In this document: positions 25,847 through 33,835 of the stretch, one piece after another
Numbering within the stretch: the first letter of the stretch is position 1
How the letters are laid out: each line of letters starts with the position of its first letter
NCBI GenBank assembly: GCA_964529265.1
Contig: CAZGVW010000001.1
Coordinates: forward strand, 1-45,490
Source: CAZGVW01 sp964529265
GTDB taxonomy: Bacteria; Planctomycetota; Phycisphaerae; Phycisphaerales; UBA1924
Reading direction: 5' to 3'
DNA: 45,490 nt
The notes under the pieces: generated by a model
What the model was told of the DNA's origin: nothing
Seen by the model: only the letters and a program-made list of their open reading frames with translations
Database searches by the model: none
Made by a program: the position numbers and the translations under genes

Positions 25847-27486
25847 GCATGATCACCGTCCAGGATGGCCTTGACGCCGCCCGGGACGTGCTGCGCGCCC
25901 GCTGCCGTCAACTCGGCATGCCGACGCTGCGGTGCGACACGGAGGGTCGCCTCGAGCCCGACGCCGAGGAACCGGCGACGGCCGAGGATCGCCTGCGCGC
26001 CGCATGGCTTCGGAGCCCCTTTCTCTTCTCACTCCTGCGGCGCGAAGCGCCGGGCTGGGCCGAACTCGATCCGCCGCCTCCCGTCGAACTCTTCGAAGGG
26101 CTGTGGGCCATTCCGCTCGTTGAGACGCGGCGCCGTCGCCGGATCGGCTACGTCATCGCTCTCGCTCTGGAGCCCGCGGCGCTCCTGGCCGAGCAGTTTC
26201 AGGCGGCCTGCCAGGCGGCTCGGCTCGATGCACGCGCCGCCCGCGATGCCCTGGCTCCGATTGCAACCTTCGATCGCGCCGAGATCGCGCGCCTCGGCCT
26301 TCTGCTGGCGTGGAGCCAGGGGGATCGCGTCGAAGTCGCCGTCGGTGAAGAAGCGATCTGCACCTTCAGCCGGCAGCTGACCGAGGCCTACGAAGAACTG
26401 AGCCTGCTGCTCAAGCTCGGCCAGTCGATGAATCAAGTCGCGAACCCGAGCCGCTTCGTGACCCTCCTCGCATCAGAACTGCACGCCACGCTCTCGTTCC
26501 GGTGGATCGCGGTGCGCTTCGTGACGGAAGCCCGCGATGCGCGCCACATGGCGGGCAGGTGCCACGTTGGCGGCGAGGCGCCGCTGGCCGCGAACCGCCT
26601 CCCTCAGTTCCTCGATGGCGTGCTCAGCCGCCTCGAGGGCCTCACGCCGCAGGTCATTCGACAGGAGAACGCGGCGTTCAGCGCCCGCGGCGGCGAGGCG
26701 GCCATCCTCGTCCACCCGCTCGTGCGCGAGGGGCGCCTCATCGGCGCCATCTTCGGCGGCGAAAAGCACGGCGCCGATCAGGAGATCAGCAACGTCGATA
26801 TCAAGGTCATGGATGGCGCGGCGCAGTGCCTCATGATCCTGCTCGAGAACGCGGCCCTGTACGACGACCAGCAGTCGATGTTCATCGGCACGCTCGGCGC
26901 CCTCACGGCCTCCATCGACGCCAAGGACAGGTACACCTGCGGTCATTCCGAGCGCGTGGCGCATCTTTCCAGCCGCCTGGCCGACGCCGCTGGCCTCGGC
27001 GAGCACGCCGCGGAGCGCCTGCTCGTGGCCGGGCTCGTGCACGACGTCGGGAAGATCGGCGTGCCCGAGTCGGTCCTCTGCAAGCCCGGCCGGCTCACCG
27101 AGGATGAGTTCGAGATCATCAAGACCCATCCCGAGATCGGCCACCGCATCCTGCGCGACATTCCCCAACTGGCTGACGTCCTTCCCGCTGTCCTCCACCA
27201 CCATGAGCGATGGGACGGCCGCGGCTACCCGCACGGTCTGCGCGCCGGCGATATTCCCCTCTTCGCCCGCGTCATCTCGCTCGCCGATTCCTTCGACGCC
27301 ATGAGCAGCACGCGAACCTACCGGGCCGCGATGCCGAGGGAGAGCGTGCTCGCCGAGATCGCCCGCTGCGCCGGCGCGCAGTTCGATCCCAAACTCACTC
27401 AACGGTTCGTCGCCCTTGATTTCTCCGAGTACGACGCCCTCGTGCGACGCCACGTCGCGCGCGAGCGCCAGGGGAGGGCCGCCTGA
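25843..27486 (+). CDS. GAF-HD-GYP protein (putative cyclic-di-GMP phosphodiesterase)
   Basis: This is a 547-residue cytoplasmic protein. Residues about 180-345 form a GAF-like sensor domain. The C-terminal HD-GYP domain (about 350-530) has the full set of metal and signature residues: HSERVAHLS, GLVHDVGKIGVPE with H400/D401, THPEIGHRIL, LHHHERWDGRGYP and SLADSFDAMSSTRTYR. HD-GYP enzymes hydrolyse cyclic-di-GMP. The first 180 residues are Arg/Ala-rich and unassigned. The ATGA overlap with the receiver gene and the one-base overlap with the STAS gene show tight coupling. Phosphorylated receiver may control its activity (inference). Confidence 0.9.
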   Translation: MSMITVQDGLDAARDVLRARCRQLGMPTLRCDTEGRLEPDAEEPATAEDRLRAAWLRSPFLFSLLRREAPGWAELDPPPPVELFEGLWAIPLVETRRRRRIGYVIALALEPAALLAEQFQAACQAARLDARAARDALAPIATFDRAEIARLGLLLAWSQGDRVEVAVGEEAICTFSRQLTEAYEELSLLLKLGQSMNQVANPSRFVTLLASELHATLSFRWIAVRFVTEARDARHMAGRCHVGGEAPLAANRLPQFLDGVLSRLEGLTPQVIRQENAAFSARGGEAAILVHPLVREGRLIGAIFGGEKHGADQEISNVDIKVMDGAAQCLMILLENAALYDDQQSMFIGTLGALTASIDAKDRYTCGHSERVAHLSSRLADAAGLGEHAAERLLVAGLVHDVGKIGVPESVLCKPGRLTEDEFEIIKTHPEIGHRILRDIPQLADVLPAVLHHHERWDGRGYPHGLRAGDIPLFARVISLADSFDAMSSTRTYRAAMPRESVLAEIARCAGAQFDPKLTQRFVALDFSEYDALVRRHVARERQGRAA

Positions 27487-27821
27487 TGAAGCTCAGTTTT
27501 CAGGACTACGACCACGTCTGCGTCCTCACGCTCTCGGGCGAGTACACGCTCGAAGACGTGGACCAGTTCAAGCGCATCGTGAGCGACCGCCTCACCGCGG
27601 GCGCCCGTCACGTCCTGCTCAACTGCGAGTATCTGGAGTTCATCGACTCCGCGGGCCTCGAGGCCCTGCTGAGGCTCCGCGAGGACCTCGCGCAGCGAAG
27701 CGGGCAGATGCGCCTCATCAAGCCGGACGACAACGTCGCCAAGATCCTTCGCATCACGCGCCTCGATCGCTCATTCGAACTGCACCCGACCCTCGAATCC
27801 GCAGTGAGGAGCGTCCGATGA
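27486..27821 (+). CDS. STAS-domain (anti-sigma antagonist-like) protein
   Basis: This is a 111-residue single STAS domain like SpoIIAA/RsbV. The phosphorylatable serine is at S55 in YLEFIDSAGLEALLRL, and RLIKPDDNVAKILRITRLDRSFELHPTLESAV is the typical C-terminal half. Such proteins are switched by a serine kinase and bind anti-sigma or other partners. No HATPase_c anti-sigma kinase and no PP2C phosphatase is in the window, so its partner must be elsewhere or different. It is embedded between the HD-GYP gene and the ATPase gene with overlaps of 1 and 4 bases. Confidence 0.88.
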   Translation: MKLSFQDYDHVCVLTLSGEYTLEDVDQFKRIVSDRLTAGARHVLLNCEYLEFIDSAGLEALLRLREDLAQRSGQMRLIKPDDNVAKILRITRLDRSFELHPTLESAVRSVR

Positions 27822-29551
27822 CACCGCTCGCCCCCGCGCTGTCCCAGCCCCATCGGTCCACCAAGATTCAGCTCGGCGAGCTGCTTGTCGAGCGCCGCCT
27901 CCTGACCGCGGCGCAACTCGCCGAAGCGCTCGAAGAGCAGAAGCGCCGCGGCCACCACAAGCTCCTTGGCGAGGTTCTCGTCGAACTGAACTTCTGCACG
28001 CAGGAGCAGGTGATGGAGTCGCTGGCGGAATGCTACGGCGTTCCGTTCGCGCGCATCACACCCCGCGTGGCCGATCCCCGCGTCACGGAAAAACTGCCGC
28101 GGGATTTCATCGAGAGCCACGGCGTCCTGCCTCTCTTCCTCGTGGACGGCGTGCTGACGGTCGCGGTGTCCGAGCCGGCGAACCTGTTCCTCGTCGAGGA
28201 AATCGAGCGTCTCAGCGACTGCTCCGTGCAGATCGTCGCCTCCACCGCCTCCGACATCCGCTCCACGCTCCAGGCCTACCTGCCCAGCGCCAACGTCTTT
28301 GTCATCGAGGACATCTACCAGGACGTCGAAGTCGGCGACATGGCCGTCGTCGAGCAGCAGATGGCCGATCTCGGAAACCTCGAGCAGATGGCCGGCCAGT
28401 CGCCCGTCGTGAAACTGGTCAACTACCTCATCTACCAGGCGGTGCAGGACCGGGCGTCCGACATCCACTTCGAGCCGGGCGACCACGCCAGCCGCGTCCG
28501 CTACCGCGTTGACGGCCGCCTCATCCCGAAGCTGAGCCCGCCCCATCAGATGCATCCCGCCGTCGTGTCGCGCATCAAGATCATGTCGCACATGGATATC
28601 TCGGAGCGCCGCGTTCCCCAGGACGGCGACATCCACGTGATGATCGACGGCCGGCCGATCGATCTCCGCGTATCAACCATGCCGGGCAAGTTCGGCGAGA
28701 AAGTGGTCATCCGAATCATCGACAACCGCTCCGCCATCGTTCCGCTCGAGAAGATCGGCTTCGGCCCCGATCTGCTCACCAAGTGGCGCGAGGTCATCCG
28801 CTCCTCCAACGGGGTGGCGCTCGTCACCGGGCCCACCGGCTCAGGCAAATCAACCACGCTCTACAGCGTCCTCTCGGAACTGGCGTCCGACGAACTGAAC
28901 ATCTCCACCGTTGAGAACCCGGTCGAAGTCAACCTGCACGGGATCAACCAGTTCCAGGTGAACGATAAGGCGGGGTTTACGTTTGCGGGGGCGCTCCGCT
29001 CGCTCCTTCGCCAGGATCCCGACATCCTGATGGTCGGCGAGATCCGCGATTCGGAAACCGCCACCATCGTCACCCAGGCCGCCCTCACCGGCCACGTCGT
29101 CTTCAGCACCCTCCACACCAACGATTCGCTCTCCGCCGTCACCCGCCTCGTGAACATGGGCATCGAGCCATACCTCGTTGCCGCCGTGCTCCGCGCCGTG
29201 CTCGCCCAGCGCCTCGTGCGCAAGATCTGCCCGCACTGCAAGGAGCCCTGCGCCCCCGACGACCGGACGAAGCGCGCCGTCGAGGAAGCCGCGGGCGAAT
29301 GCGGCGAACTGTTCCGCGGCGCGGGCTGCTCCCGCTGCCTCGGCAAGGGCTACGCGGGCCGTCTCGGCATCTTCGAACTCTTCATTCCGGATGAACTGAC
29401 GCTCGACGGCGTCGCCAAGGGCGCCGACCTGCACGACCTGCGCGAACTCGCGGCAAAGGCCGGCTTTCGAACGCTCCGCGAGGACGGCTTCGCCAAGGCC
29501 CTGATGGGCCTGACCACCATCGACGAAGTCCTGCGCGTCTGCTCTCTGTGA
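27818..29551 (+). CDS. GspE/PilB-family secretion or pilus extension ATPase
   Basis: This hexameric ATPase drives pseudopilus or pilus assembly at the inner membrane. The ATG at 27818 overlaps the STAS stop by four bases. The N-terminus (residues 16-150) is an MshEN/T2SSE_N domain with two tandem 24-residue units beginning QLGELLVERRLL and LLGEVLVELNFC. The ATPase core has Walker A GPTGSGKST (338-346), Asp box motifs, Walker B DILMVGEIRD and His box STLHTND. A tetracysteine zinc motif is present (ICPHC, then CSRC). At 577 residues it has normal length. MshEN domains can bind cyclic-di-GMP, but both units lack the leading Arg and the motif Gly, so binding is uncertain. Confidence 0.92.
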   Translation: MTPLAPALSQPHRSTKIQLGELLVERRLLTAAQLAEALEEQKRRGHHKLLGEVLVELNFCTQEQVMESLAECYGVPFARITPRVADPRVTEKLPRDFIESHGVLPLFLVDGVLTVAVSEPANLFLVEEIERLSDCSVQIVASTASDIRSTLQAYLPSANVFVIEDIYQDVEVGDMAVVEQQMADLGNLEQMAGQSPVVKLVNYLIYQAVQDRASDIHFEPGDHASRVRYRVDGRLIPKLSPPHQMHPAVVSRIKIMSHMDISERRVPQDGDIHVMIDGRPIDLRVSTMPGKFGEKVVIRIIDNRSAIVPLEKIGFGPDLLTKWREVIRSSNGVALVTGPTGSGKSTTLYSVLSELASDELNISTVENPVEVNLHGINQFQVNDKAGFTFAGALRSLLRQDPDILMVGEIRDSETATIVTQAALTGHVVFSTLHTNDSLSAVTRLVNMGIEPYLVAAVLRAVLAQRLVRKICPHCKEPCAPDDRTKRAVEEAAGECGELFRGAGCSRCLGKGYAGRLGIFELFIPDELTLDGVAKGADLHDLRELAAKAGFRTLREDGFAKALMGLTTIDEVLRVCSL

Positions 29552-29582
29552 CGCACGCCAACCCGAGGATGGAAACTGCACC

Positions 29583-30803
29583 ATGCCCAAGTACACCTAC
29601 AACGCCAGAGACGTTCGCGGCCGCCCGCAGAGCGGCTCTCTCGAGGCGGCAAGTGAATCCGAAGCCATCCGCCGCCTTCGCTCCGAAGGCCTCACCGTCA
29701 CCGATATCTCCATCAGCTCCGCCCTCCTCGATGTGGAACGGCTCCGCACGCAGCAGATGGCCAAGAACGTCAAGCGCGAAGAGGTCATCTCCTTCAGCGC
29801 CCAGCTGTCTGTCATGCTCGACACCGGCGTGCCGCTTTCCGAAGCCCTTCGCGCCTTCCTCGCGCAGTGCAAGGGCGGCGGCTTCGCGCGCGTCGTCGAG
29901 ATCGTGGCCGACAGAATCAACAGCGGCGTCGCGTTCTCCGTGTCCATCGCCGAGTTCCCGAAGGTCTTCCCGACGCTCATGGTCAGCCTCGTGCGCGCCT
30001 CCGAGGCCGCGGGCGCCCTCGCCTCCATGCTCGGCCGCGTCTCGACCTACCTCGGCAAGGAGCGAAAGACCGTCCGCCAGATCAAAGGCGCCCTCACCTA
30101 CCCCGCCCTCATGCTCGGCATGGCCCTGGTCGTGACCACCTTCTTGGTCGGCTGGGTCCTGCCGCGCTTCGCCCGCATCTACGAAGCCCGGTCCGCTGCG
30201 CTCCCCAAGCCCACGCGCCTGCTCCTCGATTTCAGCGGCTTCATCACCGGAAACTGGATCGCCCTCCTGATCGCCGTTGTCGCTGTCGCCGTCGGCGCCT
30301 TCTTCGGCCTCCGCTCGCGCCAGGGGCGCTATGCCCTCGACTGGGTCAAGATCCACGCGCCGGTCATCGGTCCCATCTTCCGCAACTTCTACCTGAGCCG
30401 CGCCACGCGCACGCTCGGCACCCTCCTCGCCGCGGGCGTGACGCTGCCGGAGGCCGTCAGAATCGTCCGCGGCGTCACCTCCAACGAACTCTGGACCCGC
30501 CTCTGGGATCGCATTGAAGGCTCCATGACCTCGGGACGCACCATCGCCGAAGTCGTCTGCGATACGCCCCTGATTCCTCCCTCTGTCGCCCAGATGATCG
30601 CCGCCGGCGAGCGCACCGGACGCCTGCCCACGGTGCTCGAGCGCGTGTCGGAAGTCTGCGAGGAAGATCTCGAAGAGGCCGTGAAGACGGGCACTCAGAT
30701 GATCGAGCCCGCCGTCATCACCTTCATGGGTCTCCTCATCGGCGGCATCGCGATCGCCCTGCTCCTGCCGATCTTCACGCTCGGACGAATGATGGGGAAA
30801 TGA
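29583..30803 (+). CDS. GspF/PilC-family inner-membrane platform protein
   Basis: This 406-residue polytopic protein forms the platform on which the ATPase works. It has two GspF domains. The first (about 65-190) opens FSAQLSVMLDTGVPLSEALRAF and ends in ALTYPALMLGMALVVTTFLVGWVLP. A second membrane segment, WIALLIAVVAVAVGAFFGL, precedes domain two (RATRTLGTLLAAGVTLPEAVRIV, MIAAGERTGRLPTVLERVSE), and MIEPAVITFMGLLIGGIAIALLLPIF closes it. It starts 31 bases after the ATPase gene and is the last gene of the operon. Its end overlaps recJ by 29 bases on the opposite strand, and no terminator is visible. Confidence 0.93.
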   Translation: MPKYTYNARDVRGRPQSGSLEAASESEAIRRLRSEGLTVTDISISSALLDVERLRTQQMAKNVKREEVISFSAQLSVMLDTGVPLSEALRAFLAQCKGGGFARVVEIVADRINSGVAFSVSIAEFPKVFPTLMVSLVRASEAAGALASMLGRVSTYLGKERKTVRQIKGALTYPALMLGMALVVTTFLVGWVLPRFARIYEARSAALPKPTRLLLDFSGFITGNWIALLIAVVAVAVGAFFGLRSRQGRYALDWVKIHAPVIGPIFRNFYLSRATRTLGTLLAAGVTLPEAVRIVRGVTSNELWTRLWDRIEGSMTSGRTIAEVVCDTPLIPPSVAQMIAAGERTGRLPTVLERVSEVCEEDLEEAVKTGTQMIEPAVITFMGLLIGGIAIALLLPIFTLGRMMGK

Positions 30804-32577
30804 CCGTCGCCGCGGCCGCCGCCCCGGCGCCGCTCGTGATGCGCACGTCCTGAATCTCCCCTTCGACCGCCGTCGCCCCGTTCCACCGGTTGATCCGAGG
30901 CCGCAGCGCCACGTCGATGTCCTCGCCCGCCTGAAGCGCCTCCCGCCGCTCGCCCCAGCCCCACCCGACAAGTCGCATGGAGCGCCCACCCTCCCGCACC
31001 GTCAAGCGCAGGTGCTGCCCGTGCGCGCCCATCGCCTCCGCCGCCTGAATAACGCGCGCACCCCGAACCAGCACGCAGGGATGCGGATTTCCGCGTCCGA
31101 AGGGCGCCAGCCGCTCCAGGCGCTCCACCGCCGCCGGCGAGAGATCAGCGAAGTTCGCCTCACAATCGATGGTCAGCGAAGGAACCAGGTCCTCCGCCGC
31201 AATCGCGCCCGTCGCCTGGGAGACAAACGCCTCCGTGAACGCGCCCAGCCGCTCCTCCCTGAGCCTGAGTCCCGCGGCCATGTCATGTCCGCCGAACGAG
31301 TCCAGATGCTCCCCGCACGCCGCCAGCGCCTCCACGATGTTGAACCCATCCACGCTGCGGCACGACCCGTGACACTCACCTTCGTGCGCCCGCATCAGAA
31401 TCGCCGGTCGCCCGAACCGCTCCACGAGTCGCGAGCACACGATCCCGACCACCCCCGCGTGCCAGTCAGGGCTCGCCAGCACAATCGCCCGACGATCCTC
31501 CCCGGTCATCCCCGCCGCTTCCGCCATCGCGCACGCCTGCTCGAAGATCGCCCGCTCCACGGCGCGGCGCCGGTCGTTCTGAGCGGTCAACAGCCCCGCC
31601 AGTTCCCGCGCCCGGCCCACCGACTCCGTCGAAAGCAGCTCCACCGCCTCGCGTGCGTGGCCCATTCGCCCGCAGGCGTTCAGCCGCGGGCCCAGGACAA
31701 ACCCGACCTGCTCCGCCCCGATCTGCTCGCCCGCCAGCCCTGCCGCGTCGATCAGCGCATTCAAGCCCACGATCGACGTGCTCTTCATCCGCGCGAGCCC
31801 GAACCGCGCCAGCGGCCGGTTCTCCCCCCGCAGCGGCACGATGTCCGCGATCGTCGCCATCGCCGCCAGAGCCATCATGTCGAGCAGCGTCTCTCGCATC
31901 GCCGGCGACACCCGCTCGGAGTTCGCATCCATCGTCGCCAGCCGCCACGCCACCTTGAACGCCACTCCCGCCCCGCACAGGTCGGGGAACGGGTAGGGCG
32001 CCGCGCCCTCCTCGAGCGGCCTCCCCGGATGCACCACCGCAAATGCCCGCGGCAGATCCTCCACCCTCTTCGGGGGCGCGTGATGGTCCGTGATGATCAG
32101 GTCGAGCCCCGCCTCCGCCGCCGCCGCGGCCGGCCCCACCGCCGTCACCCCGCAATCAACCGTCACCACCAGCCGCGCGCCATCCGTCGCCAGCCGCTGC
32201 ATCGCCTCCGCGTTCAGGCCATACCCCTCATCGATCCGGTGCGGGATGTACACGCTCACCGGCGCTTCCGGCGCAATCGCGCGGCATACCCGCAGCAGAA
32301 TCACCGCTCCGGCCACGCCATCCACGTCGTAATCCCCGTAAATGACAACGGCCTCGCGCCGCCGCAGCGAGCCGAGCAACCGCTCCGCCGCGCGATCCAG
32401 ATCAGGCAGCGCCGATGGCTCGTGAAGATGCGTGAGTCGGGGCTCGCAGAAGAGCGAGACTTCCGCGGCGTCGATGACGCCCCTCGCGGCGAGAATCCGC
32501 TCGATCAAGCCTCGCCCGCCGGGTGGGGCGGGAGTGGGCGCCTCCCGCAATCGCCACCTTCGAGTCAGCCCGCGCAT
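30775..32577 (-). CDS. recJ: Single-stranded-DNA-specific exonuclease RecJ
   Basis: This 5'-3' single-strand exonuclease acts in recombination and repair. DHH-family motifs are intact: YGDYDVDGVAGAV, VTVDCGVTA, LIITDHHAPP, and in DHHA1 SFGGHDMAAGLRL, with the RecJ OB part LEPFGxGNPxP seen as LERLAPFGRGNPHP. The frame runs upstream to 32721, but the ATG at 32577 (MRGLTRRWRLREAP) is where family similarity begins, giving 600 residues, close to E. coli RecJ (577). It is convergent with the pilus operon and divergent from adk. Confidence 0.92.
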   Translation of the reverse strand: MRGLTRRWRLREAPTPAPPGGRGLIERILAARGVIDAAEVSLFCEPRLTHLHEPSALPDLDRAAERLLGSLRRREAVVIYGDYDVDGVAGAVILLRVCRAIAPEAPVSVYIPHRIDEGYGLNAEAMQRLATDGARLVVTVDCGVTAVGPAAAAAEAGLDLIITDHHAPPKRVEDLPRAFAVVHPGRPLEEGAAPYPFPDLCGAGVAFKVAWRLATMDANSERVSPAMRETLLDMMALAAMATIADIVPLRGENRPLARFGLARMKSTSIVGLNALIDAAGLAGEQIGAEQVGFVLGPRLNACGRMGHAREAVELLSTESVGRARELAGLLTAQNDRRRAVERAIFEQACAMAEAAGMTGEDRRAIVLASPDWHAGVVGIVCSRLVERFGRPAILMRAHEGECHGSCRSVDGFNIVEALAACGEHLDSFGGHDMAAGLRLREERLGAFTEAFVSQATGAIAAEDLVPSLTIDCEANFADLSPAAVERLERLAPFGRGNPHPCVLVRGARVIQAAEAMGAHGQHLRLTVREGGRSMRLVGWGWGERREALQAGEDIDVALRPRINRWNGATAVEGEIQDVRITSGAGAAAAATVISPSFVRA

Positions 32578-32732
32578 GAGCCGAATATACCGGTGATGCC
32601 CCGCGGGCATGGTCTTCGCCGGAGGCCGCGCAGTCGGTTGCCCGCCGCCTCGCCGCCGATAGTCTGGCGGCCGGCGCCCGGGCGATGGGGCTGGCCCCAG
32701 GGGATCGCGGCCCGGACGCAAAGGAGCAATCG

Positions 32733-33347
32733 TTGGCGAAGGAAAAGCACGACGCCATTTTGCTGTTCGGAATGCCCGGCGCCGGAAAAGGCACGCAGGG
32801 CAAGGCGCTCGGCGCTCTGCCCGGACTGCTCCACCTCTCCATGGGCGATGTCTTTCGCGGGCTGGATCGGAACTCCCCTATGGGCAAGGTGTTCGTCGAG
32901 TTCTCATCCCGCGGCGAACTCGTGCCTGATGACGTCACCATCAACATCTGGCGCGAGCACATGGCCGCACTCGCGCAAAAGGGCCACTACAAACCCGGTG
33001 TGGACATCGCCTTGCTCGACGGCATCCCCCGGAACCTCGCCCAGGCCGATCTGCTCAAAGGGGACCTCAACGTCCTCCTCGCGCTGCACCTCACGACAGG
33101 CGACGATGAGCGCATGGTCGCGCGGCTGCGCGCCCGCGCCCTCAAGGAAGGCCGCGCCGACGACGCCCGCGAAGAGGTGATCCGCCGACGCCTCCAGATC
33201 TATCGCGCCGAGACGGAGCCGCTCCTCCGCGTCTATCCCACGGATCGCGTGAAACCCGTGGAAGCCATCGGAGCGCCCGCGGAGGTTCTGCGGCGGATCC
33301 TTGACCACCTGGCGCCCCTCCAGGCCGTCCGCTTCGCCGCCGGCTGA
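32733..33347 (+). CDS. adk: Adenylate kinase, short-LID type
   Basis: This enzyme makes 2 ADP from ATP and AMP in the cytoplasm. The TTG at 32733 is preferred because AAAGGAG lies seven bases upstream; an ATG at 32685 is in frame but has no such site. The product is 204 residues. Motifs are P-loop GMPGAGKGTQ, HLSMGDVFRG (AMP site), LLDGIPRNLAQ (family DGFPR), then ARALKEGRADDAREEVIRRRLQIYRAETEPLL. The LID is short and lacks the zinc-binding Cys set. The DGIPR variant and VLLALHL in place of the usual core strand show it is a divergent member; another NMP kinase specificity cannot be excluded. Confidence 0.8.
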   Translation: MAKEKHDAILLFGMPGAGKGTQGKALGALPGLLHLSMGDVFRGLDRNSPMGKVFVEFSSRGELVPDDVTINIWREHMAALAQKGHYKPGVDIALLDGIPRNLAQADLLKGDLNVLLALHLTTGDDERMVARLRARALKEGRADDAREEVIRRRLQIYRAETEPLLRVYPTDRVKPVEAIGAPAEVLRRILDHLAPLQAVRFAAG

Positions 33348-33500
33348 CCCTCGGCCACCGCCCCCAAAGCCACGTCCTTTACGAATTTCCTGCCCCAAGG
33401 CGCGAAAAAACGCTGCGGACGTCTCTTTCGTAATGGGTGATCGGACGTTGTCTGGCGTCCGGAAGCCCGAACGGCGGAGCCGTGAAGTCCCATAATCGTT

Positions 33501-33558
33501 GCGCCGGAACCCTCGCCGCGGGCCTTCTCGGCGTCGAGTGTCAAGCCCGTTCCGGCGC
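33501..33558. repeat. Extended inverted repeat with nested arms
   Basis: GCGCCGGAAC (33501-33510) is the exact complement of GTTCCGGCGC (33549-33558). Between them CTCGCCG and CGGCG-TC-GAG can pair in a nested stem. The element lies about 150 bases after adk and 80 bases before the candidate promoter. It could be the adk terminator region or a structured RNA; no T-run follows. Confidence 0.5.
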
Positions 33559-33635
33559 CCCGGATCGCCGCCCTGCGCCGGGAGTCCGAGAAGCGTTAAC
33601 GTCCTTTCACATCATCGTTTATGACCGTTATGGGC

Positions 33636-33664
33636 TTGCAGCGTCCCCCCTGTTTGTGTAGTCT
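33636..33664 (+). promoter_or_regulatory. Candidate sigma70-type promoter for the PEP-CTERM-like gene
   Basis: TTGCAG (33636-33641) and TAGTCT (33659-33664) are spaced by 17 bases, in the least GC-rich part of the intergenic region. A leader of about 165 bases would precede the start at 33836. This is a pattern match only. Confidence 0.35.
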
Positions 33665-33835
33665 GAAAACGAAGTCAGAGAAGGAGGAGGCGGGCCCCCG
33701 CCGAATATCGCTCGTTCCGTGTGTTACGGGCGTCGCACAGGTGGCGGAAGGTCCGAGGATTTTGAGTAGTCAACCGGACTGGTGCGGCGCGCAGCGACCC
33801 GGCGAAGGCGCGGTCCGCACGAAGGAGAAGTAGTG

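Larger units (their letters stand above)
33348..33835. other. Long intergenic region with structured element and candidate promoter
   Basis: These 488 bases hold no convincing gene. They contain an extended inverted repeat at 33501-33558, a short hairpin CGGACG/CGTCCG at 33442-33461 and a candidate promoter at 33636-33664. A GGAGGAGG-containing leader that could be transcribed follows. The region is less GC-rich around 33590-33670, as expected for promoter DNA. It is probably the regulatory region of the PEP-CTERM-like gene. Confidence 0.5.

Noticed and set aside
31012..33180. Long plus-strand open frame opposite recJ (722 codons)
   Set aside because: Arg-rich composition without domains; recJ on the other strand has all DHH motifs, and the adk frame is distinct.
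33590..33665. Candidate dif (XerCD) site in the least GC-rich stretch
   Set aside because: Looked for because of the skew change, but no 28-base sequence resembling the dif consensus could be found here or elsewhere in the window.
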